A program made the translations under genes and the position numbers. DNA of 5,840 bases from an uncultured Cetobacterium sp. (GTDB lineage Bacteria; Fusobacteriota; Fusobacteriia; Fusobacteriales; Fusobacteriaceae), in NCBI GenBank assembly GCA_934085975.1, contig CAKOHT010000026.1, forward strand, positions 1-5,840, in the 5' to 3' direction. The stretch's first letter is position 1; each line of letters starts with the position of its first letter. Shown in pieces: positions 1 to 5,833 of the stretch. The notes under the pieces were generated by a model, which saw nothing but the letters and a program-made list of their open reading frames with translations, did not search any database and had not been told where the DNA came from.

Positions 1-1380
1 ATATTTGAAAGAGGGGCTAAATTTGAAGTAACTAAGGTTGCTGAAAAAGATGGCAAGTTCTATATCGATATGAAAGAATATAAAGGAAGTGGTGTAGAAA
101 TAGCAAAATTAAGTGATGATAAATATGCTATTTTAGATAAGGATAACGCATTTGATTTCCCTAAGGATGATGGTGTAAGAGTTGAAATAAACAATATGGC
201 CAATGAGACTAAAATAATTCCACAATATCAAGAGCCATTGAATGCTATACCACCTCAAAAAAATGATATTTCACAACTTAAAGTAGAACCTATTAAAGTA
301 GATAATAATTCTGAGCGAAATAATAAGAATTCAGAAGAAGTTGGAACCGAATGGGCAAACAAGTACAATAAAGAAGCTCTAAAAGATATAGCCAATGAGA
401 TAGAAACAGTAATAAAAAAATTGGATAAAGATTTAGAAAAGTTATTGAGCGAACAGAATAAATTAATTGAAAAGCAAATGGATCAAGGAAGATTAACATC
501 GAAAGATAAAAATAAGTTAGAAAAACTAGAGGAAAGTTTAAAAAAGATTTTGAAAGAACAAAATTATTATAAAGATCTTGAAATTCAATTAAAAAATGAG
601 AAGGCTTCACTTAAAAATAATAATAATTTTGAGAGTAATGTGACTAGTAAAGCTTTGGGTGAAACACCATTGCTTTATGGTGTAGGAGAAGCAAGACCGT
701 ATGTATACTTTATGGCAGACAAGTCATTAAATAAAAATCCGCTTGTAGCTGATAATTATATTGGAAAATTACAACAAAAGAATGGGCTTGGAGATTTTGA
801 GCATTTATATAACTTTGCGACTAAAGTCACCGAAAAGAGCTTAACACAAAAAGATATAGACGAGATTGTTGGGTATAATTTTCCAGATTCAACTTCAAGT
901 GCGACTAAAACTCTTTCCAATTTAAGGGTACCTAATGTTGATTCAGAAGCAAATAGAGAACTAATCCAAGCCTTTTTAGAAAATAAAGAGGTTAAAGAAA
1001 CTTTGAAGGAGATTGCAGAAAAATATCCGATAGCAATTGAAAAGTCTAACTATGAGGATTTAAATAGTTCATACAGAAAGTTTTTTGGATTAAAAACTAA
1101 AATTATACTGGAGAAAACGTTGGAAAGAAATGGTCAAATTTATTTTACTTTGGATAAATTAATTACAAACCCGGATACAAGTATAGATTTTGATAGACTT
1201 CTAAGTGTTTTTGACAAAGATAATGAATATCACGATAAAGTAACTTCACAAGAACTACGATTTGCTTTAAGTAAATATCTAGAACATCCTAATTTAAAAT
1301 TTGTAATATATGATCATGTGGTGGAATTGCCAAATTATATAAAAAATAAAATCAAAGAGATAACTGAAAATGAAGAGTAG
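1..1380 (+). CDS. C-terminal part of a putative ART-like / polymorphic-toxin-type protein (5' end outside window)
   Basis: The frame is open from the first base, so 459 codons are visible and the true start lies upstream. The Met at 70 has no Shine-Dalgarno before it and is probably internal. The first codons read RGAKFEVTKV, then a short turn and FYIDM. This matches the closing strands of ADP-ribosyltransferase folds (RGTKFKV...YIDLEE pattern) seen in toxins and in phage MuF/SPP1-gp7-type proteins; the catalytic E-x-E part would be upstream. Numbering from the Met at 70: residues 40-100 are a polar Asn/Lys-rich linker, 101-185 a Lys/Glu/Leu coiled coil, and 195-436 a globular module containing QIYFTLDKL (356-364), VTSQELRF (391-398) and FVIYDHVVELP (411-421). 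I see no cysteine, signal peptide or membrane segment. I infer a secreted or phage-delivered modular protein whose C-terminal module may be a toxin. The activity is not recognised, and a structural phage protein is the alternative. No intact immunity-type gene follows. Confidence 0.6.
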   Translation: MFERGAKFEVTKVAEKDGKFYIDMKEYKGSGVEIAKLSDDKYAILDKDNAFDFPKDDGVRVEINNMANETKIIPQYQEPLNAIPPQKNDISQLKVEPIKVDNNSERNNKNSEEVGTEWANKYNKEALKDIANEIETVIKKLDKDLEKLLSEQNKLIEKQMDQGRLTSKDKNKLEKLEESLKKILKEQNYYKDLEIQLKNEKASLKNNNNFESNVTSKALGETPLLYGVGEARPYVYFMADKSLNKNPLVADNYIGKLQQKNGLGDFEHLYNFATKVTEKSLTQKDIDEIVGYNFPDSTSSATKTLSNLRVPNVDSEANRELIQAFLENKEVKETLKEIAEKYPIAIEKSNYEDLNSSYRKFFGLKTKIILEKTLERNGQIYFTLDKLITNPDTSIDFDRLLSVFDKDNEYHDKVTSQELRFALSKYLEHPNLKFVIYDHVVELPNYIKNKIKEITENEE

Positions 1381-1384
1381 AAGG

Positions 1385-1400
1385 AAAGTGGTAACACTTT
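1385..1400. other. small perfect hairpin just after the stop codon
   Basis: AAAGTG (1385-1390) and CACTTT (1395-1400) form a perfect 6-bp stem closed by a GTAA tetraloop, four bases after the stop of the upstream gene. GTGCTATCTT follows rather than a T run, so it is at best a weak terminator or an mRNA 3'-end stabiliser. Its arm sequence AAAGTGG...CACTTT recurs in the hairpin at 1981-2013, which may be chance in such AT-rich DNA. Confidence 0.3.
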
Positions 1401-1454
1401 GTGCTATCTTACAGATTGTAGATAAATAGTTATTGGAGGGATTTATTAAAGAGT

Positions 1455-1504
1455 AAACCTTCAAGTTGGAGTAATATTGAATTATCTAACTTGGAGGTTT
1501 TTTT
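1455..1504 (+). terminator. strong intrinsic terminator hairpin that also encloses a Shine-Dalgarno sequence
   Basis: The arms 1455-1470 and 1485-1500 pair over 16 continuous base pairs. Two of the pairs are G-U wobbles (1461/1494 and 1468/1487). The loop is 14 nt, and seven T residues run from 1498 to 1504, so this is a textbook rho-independent terminator for transcripts arriving from the left gene. The 3' arm contains GGAGG at 1493-1497, seven bases before the ATG at 1505, so the folded hairpin would both stop read-through and bury the ribosome binding site of the transposase remnant. Insertion sequences are known to insulate their transposase from outside transcription in this way. That this hairpin belonged to the element is inference. 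Confidence 0.75.
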
Positions 1505-1956
1505 ATGAGAAGAAATATATCTGAAGAAGAAAAGCAAAAAAGAATTAAAGTGAGAGAATTTTTGAAACAAAATCCTATATGAACCTCAAGTTATCAAAAA
1601 ATATCAAAATACAATTGCTCAAGACTTAGAAACTATTTATCCTATTATTTTTATGGATGCTATTCACTATCACATAAGAAGTGAAGGACAAATTGTAAAA
1701 AAAGCTGTATACATTTAAAGATATAAAAGTTTTAATCGCTGATTTAAAGCTAGAATACAAAGCAACTACAGAAGAGAGTGCGCTATCTTGGAAAAACAAC
1801 TGGCCTAGATTATTAACATATTTTAAATATCCTCAAGAAGTAAGAACTTTAATTTATACAACGAATACAATTGAAGGATATAATAGACAATTGAGAAAAG
1901 TGACAAAAAATAAATCAGTTTTCCCTATTCAAATATATTTTGAAGGAAGAATTTAA
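1505..1956 (+). pseudogene. IS256-family (mutator-type) transposase, heavily deleted
   Basis: Three reading frames in sequence carry conserved IS256-family pieces in the family order. 1505-1582 is a 25-codon start (MRRNISEEEK...FLKQNPI), probably the N-terminus. 1581-1718 contains EPQVIKKYQ and then DLETIYPIIFMDAIHYH, which holds the first catalytic Asp. 1714-1956 contains KDIKVLIADL, then SWKNNW, YTTNTIEGYNRQLRK with the catalytic Glu, VFP, and the C-terminal IYFEGRI before TAA. From knowledge of the family, which is usually near 400 residues, DNA is missing at about five points: after NPI, between the IAQ and DLET pieces, between VYI and FKDI (with a frame change and loss of the region with the second catalytic Asp), between ESAL and SWKN, and between VFP and IYFEGR. 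The remaining pieces sum to about 150 codons. It is non-functional. The family call is firm; assignment of the first 25 codons is less so. Confidence 0.85.
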
Positions 1957-1980
1957 ATTTAAGCGTATGAAAGTATAAAA

Positions 1981-2013
1981 TTAATAAAGTGGATTATTCT
2001 TCCACTTTATTAA
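1981..2013. terminator. perfect palindrome, likely bidirectional or back-up terminator
   Basis: TTAATAAAGTGG (1981-1992) and CCACTTTATTAA (2002-2013) are exact reverse complements. With the extra A1993-T2001 pair they make a 13-bp stem and a 7-nt loop. Reading the - strand, the stem is followed by TTTTATAC, which is moderately U-rich. Reading + it is followed by GATTTCTC, which is weaker. It could end the transposase transcript, serve as a second stop for the autotransporter mRNA, or both. Confidence 0.5.
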
Positions 2014-2045
2014 GATTTCTCTGAAATATATAAAAATGGATATTT

Positions 2046-2075
2046 AAAAAGGGATGACCTAAAAAAATCATCCCT
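2046..2075 (-). terminator. rho-independent terminator of the autotransporter gene
   Basis: On the - strand, AGGGATGA (2075-2068) pairs exactly with TCATCCCT (2057-2050) around a 10-nt loop rich in T. The next bases are T (2049-2046), followed by more A/T. It lies 68 bases beyond the autotransporter stop codon, with no other gene between. On the + strand the stem is followed by TAAAAAATA, so only the - direction fits a terminator. Confidence 0.8.
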
Positions 2076-2143
2076 AAAAAATATAAAATATTACTTTATT
2101 GTGACCTTTCTCTTTTTTTTGTCCAAAAGTATGATGAGTATTT

Positions 2144-5100
2144 TTAAAATTTCCATTCAAATGATAATGAAGTATTGACAGAACTAGATTTACGTTTAAA
2201 TAAATCTGTTCCTATTCCAATTGTAATATCAAGATTATCTCTCACAGTAAATGTTGCTCCTCCTTGGAGAGTTATATAATCTTTAGCTGGTCTTTTAGTT
2301 TTTATTTTAAAATTAGAATTCTTGTTTTTATCAATATCTCCAACAATATAATAATCATTTATATAATCATGATTATATGTCATAAGAATATTTCCACCTA
2401 CTTTTGTGTTTTCTCCGATAAATATTTGCTTACTTGAAAGTTTTCCACCCATTTTGGAATAAACTGAATGATATGTTTTGGAGTCTATATTTATTCCTAA
2501 ATTGTTACCTCTCACTTTTTCTGTTTTTAAAATACCATATCCTAATTCAACAAGTGGAGTAATAGTAAATTTTTCATATTCGATATCTTTTCCAAAACCA
2601 AATACACTAGAACCATTAAGTGCCTTCCAATCATTATTTGTATTAGTTCTATACTCACCGAATTCAATATTGTTGTTTAATTTATTTTCTTGAATTCCAG
2701 CACGAATCATCCCGTATAAATAACCACTTCTTCCATAATCAGGGTAATATTTTCCATGTACTCCCAAAAGAATACTCTTACTTTTTATTTCAGGAGTATT
2801 TACAGTGTGTCCTGTTAAGATACTTTGACTAAATAACAAGTGGCTTCCTAGAACAAAATTATCGTCATATGCCTTTTCTATTCCTGTAATAACCCCTTGA
2901 TCTCTATAGTTATAGCCCATTAGATAATCTGTTCCCTTCTGCCAATTATCCTTATAGAAAAGTTCTCCAAAAGCATAAAGCTCATTTTCTTCATAATTAT
3001 TTTTTGCCATTAGATGATTTCTCATATAAGATGAATACACTTTTTCTGCATCAAATGTACTAATGATATTATTTCCATATATATTAGGTGTTGCTTGAGA
3101 AAGAGCGGAAGATATTGTTGCAGATGGAGAAAAATCCAACGCTCCTATGAAGTCTTTTATTGATCCAGAGGCTTGATTGGATATTTCATCTATTACCTTA
3201 GAAAAATCCTTTATATTCTTATTTTGAGAAAATCTACTATAGGCATTTTCATTTCTCAAAACCGTCATCTGTGAAGAAGTCGAATCAAAAGCCACACTTT
3301 TTATAGTAGAAGATGAAGTAAAAATACGATTATCAAGTATTAAATTATTTATCTCTCCATCTTTTTTCCCTGTCACTTTTAAAAATTCATCTGTATTAAG
3401 TTTTGTTGTTTTAGCATAATAGGATTTTTGTGGAGTTAATTTCATTGATGAATTTGCTGAAAAATGTGCATCTCCTATTATCTCAAGAATATCGTGATTT
3501 CCATTTCCATCAAAATCAACATCTATTTTCCCATCATTTTCCTGTATGTAATTTCCTTTAATTACTATTTTACCTATCGTATTTCCAGGAGAAATAGTTC
3601 CCCTATTAATAAAATTTTCATCTTTAGCTATAGTGTACTTAGCATTTCCTGATAGTACAGCTTTGTCATCTATTACTCCTCTTAAAATTTCATTGTTACC
3701 ATTAAGAGAAGAGTTTCCACCCTTTATATTCAAAACAATATTTTTTCCTACAATATTGTCATCAAACCTAAAGGAAAAGCTATCGTCACTTTTATTTATA
3801 TTATTTTTATCAAGCCCTAAATTTAAATTTGTTTCAGTAGCAATACTACTATTATTAAATAGCATTTTAGGCTTGTACATAGAGATTATATCTCCTTTTA
3901 ATACAGCTCCATCAAAAATATTTATATTTTTTACATAAGCGTTATCAGACATATATAAAGAAGCATTTTTTCCTTCTATGTGACCTGAGGTATTAAAGTT
4001 TTCAACCAAAGCTCCGTTCACTTCATTAGGTTTTAAACTTTCATCATTTATATGAGCTAAAGAGTTAGAAAAATCTTTTCCATCAGCTGATAAGATGTAT
4101 GAGCCTACGTAAGCCACATCTTTTCCCAGAGCATTAGTTCCAAAATCAAATCTTACCCCAATTCCTCCTTTTCCTCTAGCTTTAATTTCACCATTATTAG
4201 TAACATCGTGTTCTTTTCCATATGCAACCAGCATTCCAGTTCCATAATCACCATCAGCATTTATTTTAATATCCTTGTCTACAGTTATTTTATTCTTTAC
4301 TCCATCAATACGTATTCCTGTTCCTGCTGTACCAGATGTTAATAAATCTGCTTTTTGAATTATTTTATTATTATTCCCATAGACATGAAGTCCTACTCCA
4401 TAGGATGCTGTGTTAGCTTTTCCTTCAATATATTTTTCTCCTTTTTCATCTCTAAGAAAATAACCATTATTGTTACTGATATCTAAATTATTCCCGTAAA
4501 CAGAATATCCAAAAAAATTTCTTCTATCTATATTATAACCAATATCTTGAAGTACAGCTAACTCCGCTTCCATAAATGTTGAATAATTTCTATACGACTG
4601 GTGGCTCATTAAACCTCTATCCATTTCTAAATGAGAGAGTTCAGGAACTGGAGTTTTGTCCCCTTCTAATCCTATATTTATAGGAACTCCTTTCAATGAA
4701 CTATCTTTTAAGACCTCAGCCACATTTTTTCCGGTAAAATATACATTTTCAGAGGCATCAAAATCTGTATTTGGATTTCCTACTACATTCCCATTAGCAT
4801 CTCTATACGATATAACTCCCGTTGTCTCCGATATTTTTCTTCCTTTACTGTCAATTAAACCTTTATCAAAAACTGTGAGAACATCCTCAAATTTCGCTTG
4901 TTTTTTATTCTCATCAAAACCAGCCGTTCCATAGATTCCTAAAGCATGTCCCAATTCATGAACTGCTGTTCCATATAAATCGGCATCTCCCACATTGGGT
5001 AAAGCTGAAGGGACTCCAGTTTTAAAATTCATTTTTCCTATTTGTATCAAGGCCACTGGATCACCAGAGGTATAGTCAAATGATTTTCCCAATATCTTTG

Positions 5101-5455
5101 CTTGTAATTCTGTCATACCTTTGGCTTCTCCTTTTTCTACTATTGGACTTTGTGCAGTTGCGTTTTCATCCTCATATGTCTGTACAAACAATATGGATGG
5201 AGAACTGTTGCTACTCCCTAAAATATCTCTCCAATATTTACCAGCATCTAAAATTGTCTTTTTTTCCTCTGAATTTAACGAGTAAGTTGATGTCATTTCT
5301 GTGTCTTTGTCTTCTATTTTTTCTCCCTCATTAAAAAATCTTAAGTTAAATAGTTCTTTTCCATTCTTGTCTAAAATAATCTTATCTTCAACTGCCAAAA
5401 GATTAAAACAAGAAAGTAAATATAAAGTAATTGGATACACAATACTTTTTTTCAT
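2144..5455 (-). CDS. type Va autotransporter with N-terminal zinc metalloprotease domain
   Basis: This is a complete 1103-residue protein. Residues 1-21 are a signal peptide (MKK, then a hydrophobic core ending LLA); the only cysteine, C16, sits in an LLSC lipobox-like context. Residues about 55-310 form a zincin protease domain. HELGHALG at 166-173 gives zinc ligands H166 and H170 and the catalytic base E167. The usual metzincin third ligand position, 176, is Gly, but SHLEMDRGLM (274-283) followed by ELAVLQDIGY (298-307) resembles the distant third His and Met-turn of leishmanolysin-like (M8) enzymes, so H275 is the probable third ligand. Residues about 310-640 look beta-helical, with GxG turns at 353, 378, 405 and 431. 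Residues 618-672 carry the familiar passenger signature G-T-I-S-P-G-N followed by DVDFDGNGNHD. Residues about 820-1103 are the membrane beta-barrel, ending FEWKF with the terminal aromatic expected of a BAM substrate. The start is fixed by AAGGAGG five bases upstream. It is a single-gene transcription unit with its own terminator. The substrate is unknown: adhesion, host-protein cleavage or self-processing are all possible. Confidence 0.92.
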   Translation of the reverse strand: MKKSIVYPITLYLLSCFNLLAVEDKIILDKNGKELFNLRFFNEGEKIEDKDTEMTSTYSLNSEEKKTILDAGKYWRDILGSSNSSPSILFVQTYEDENATAQSPIVEKGEAKGMTELQAKILGKSFDYTSGDPVALIQIGKMNFKTGVPSALPNVGDADLYGTAVHELGHALGIYGTAGFDENKKQAKFEDVLTVFDKGLIDSKGRKISETTGVISYRDANGNVVGNPNTDFDASENVYFTGKNVAEVLKDSSLKGVPINIGLEGDKTPVPELSHLEMDRGLMSHQSYRNYSTFMEAELAVLQDIGYNIDRRNFFGYSVYGNNLDISNNNGYFLRDEKGEKYIEGKANTASYGVGLHVYGNNNKIIQKADLLTSGTAGTGIRIDGVKNKITVDKDIKINADGDYGTGMLVAYGKEHDVTNNGEIKARGKGGIGVRFDFGTNALGKDVAYVGSYILSADGKDFSNSLAHINDESLKPNEVNGALVENFNTSGHIEGKNASLYMSDNAYVKNINIFDGAVLKGDIISMYKPKMLFNNSSIATETNLNLGLDKNNINKSDDSFSFRFDDNIVGKNIVLNIKGGNSSLNGNNEILRGVIDDKAVLSGNAKYTIAKDENFINRGTISPGNTIGKIVIKGNYIQENDGKIDVDFDGNGNHDILEIIGDAHFSANSSMKLTPQKSYYAKTTKLNTDEFLKVTGKKDGEINNLILDNRIFTSSSTIKSVAFDSTSSQMTVLRNENAYSRFSQNKNIKDFSKVIDEISNQASGSIKDFIGALDFSPSATISSALSQATPNIYGNNIISTFDAEKVYSSYMRNHLMAKNNYEENELYAFGELFYKDNWQKGTDYLMGYNYRDQGVITGIEKAYDDNFVLGSHLLFSQSILTGHTVNTPEIKSKSILLGVHGKYYPDYGRSGYLYGMIRAGIQENKLNNNIEFGEYRTNTNNDWKALNGSSVFGFGKDIEYEKFTITPLVELGYGILKTEKVRGNNLGINIDSKTYHSVYSKMGGKLSSKQIFIGENTKVGGNILMTYNHDYINDYYIVGDIDKNKNSNFKIKTKRPAKDYITLQGGATFTVRDNLDITIGIGTDLFKRKSSSVNTSLSFEWKF

Positions 5456-5460
5456 AAAAT

Positions 5461-5467
5461 CCTCCTT
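5461..5467 (-). promoter_or_regulatory. ribosome binding site of the autotransporter
   Basis: The - strand reads AAGGAGG, ATTTT, ATG: a full-consensus Shine-Dalgarno five bases before the start codon at 5455, which settles the start. I found no convincing -35/-10 pair between 5468 and 5555. TTGATA at 5525-5520 and GATAAT at 5523-5518 are possible boxes, but neither has a good partner at normal spacing, so the promoter may lie here undetected or further upstream. Confidence 0.85.
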
Positions 5468-5555
5468 AAAATCTCTAAAAAATTAATCATCTAAAGTAAA
5501 AAATATTGAATTTAAAAATTATCAAAGATTACACGAATTTGAAGCCTTTTTTTCT

Positions 5556-5681
5556 TTAGTATGAAAACTTATATCCAACTCCAAATTCTACATTTTCGTT
5601 AAAATCTTTAGTAAATTCTAATCCTATAAAGATACTTCCTAGCGCAATTAAAGAATAAATTTCAAATTTTTGACTTTTCAC
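5556..5681 (-). pseudogene. orphan C-terminal fragment of an outer membrane beta-barrel protein
   Basis: On the - strand, 41 codons from a GTG at 5681 end in NVEFGVGYKFSY and TAA. Alternating hydrophobic residues, the preceding IALGSIFIGLEFTKDF and the final aromatic residue are typical of the last strands (beta-signal) of Gram-negative outer membrane proteins. The frame stays open upstream only to a TAA at 5744-5742, so the rest of any barrel is absent and there is no signal peptide. GAGAGG (5694-5689) sits seven bases before the GTG, so the piece might be translated as a tiny peptide. The sequence does not obviously match the C-terminus of the neighbouring autotransporter. I read it as a relic of a deleted upstream OMP or autotransporter gene on the same strand. 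A genuine small protein is the alternative. Confidence 0.5.
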
Positions 5682-5744
5682 AATTTTTCCTCTCTTTTTA
5701 ATGGTTTTGTATAAAAATACATCACCTAATACGATTTTAAATTA

Positions 5745-5753
5745 TGTTATTAT
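5745..5753 (+). promoter_or_regulatory. possible extended -10 promoter element for the gene beyond the right edge
   Basis: TGTTATTAT fits the extended -10 pattern TGnTATAAT with one mismatch. It lies about 25 bases upstream of the leader hairpin at 5778-5813, so transcription from it would include the whole hairpin. There is no good -35 at normal spacing, and AT-rich DNA gives such matches by chance. Confidence 0.3.
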
Positions 5754-5777
5754 ATTTCTATTAAATCATCAGTTTAA

Positions 5778-5813
5778 AGAATCCGCAATTATCAAATGGT
5801 GATTGCAGATTCT
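5778..5813 (+). promoter_or_regulatory. long imperfect leader hairpin upstream of a + strand gene start
   Basis: AGAATCCGCAAT (5778-5789) pairs with ATTGCAGATTCT (5802-5813) with a single C-A mismatch (5784/5807). The stem continues inward through U5790-G5801, A5791-U5800, U5792-G5799 and C5793-G5798 to an AAAT tetraloop, about 16 bp in all. The two G-U pairs exist only in + strand RNA; in - strand RNA they become A-C mismatches, while the one C-A mismatch becomes a wobble, so the + strand is modestly favoured. A second copy of one arm, CGGATT (5815-5820), can pair with AATCCG (5780-5785) and compete with the hairpin. No T run follows, so it is not a simple terminator. I do not recognise a known riboswitch class. 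Confidence 0.5.
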
Positions 5814-5833
5814 CCGGATTGATGGATTTATTT

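Larger units (their letters stand above)
1455..2013 (+). mobile_element. IS256-family insertion sequence remnant, ends unresolved
   Basis: The transposase fragments at 1505-1956 identify the element. The upstream RBS hairpin (1455-1504) and the palindrome after the stop (1981-2013) are plausible non-coding flanks of the same element. I could not find convincing terminal inverted repeats or a target-site duplication between 1381-1454 and 1957-2045, so the limits given are only the structural landmarks. The copy is too short to encode a working transposase and cannot move by itself. Confidence 0.5.

Noticed and set aside
293..610. 105-codon open frame on the - strand inside the left gene
   Set aside because: It mirrors the Lys/Glu/Asn-rich coiled coil on the + strand, giving a Leu/Phe/Tyr-rich shadow. 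No ribosome binding site or recognisable domain.
1435..1440. GGAGGG that could be a ribosome binding site
   Set aside because: No ATG, GTG or TTG lies at workable spacing, and the frame ATT AAA GAG TAA ends at once. At most a remnant.
1381..2045. Search for IS terminal inverted repeats and target duplication, including the shared AAAGTGG...CACTTT motifs at 1385-1400 and 1986-2008
   Set aside because: The similarity is limited to short palindromic stems and does not extend into a 20-30 bp inverted repeat, so the element ends cannot be called.
2478..5334. Several + strand open frames of 62-101 codons inside the autotransporter gene
   Set aside because: All are antisense shadows of the 1103-residue protein, with biased Ser/Phe/Leu composition and no supporting start signals or known motifs.
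5707..5735. TTGTAT - 17 bp - TACGAT as a + strand promoter
   Set aside because: The spacing is right but only 3/6 and 4/6 consensus matches; expected by chance in DNA this AT-rich.
5796..5822. Eight-codon ATG...TGA reading frame in the leader (M-V-I-A-D-S-P-D)
   Set aside because: It starts inside the hairpin loop with no Shine-Dalgarno upstream, and its codons show no attenuator-like amino acid run.
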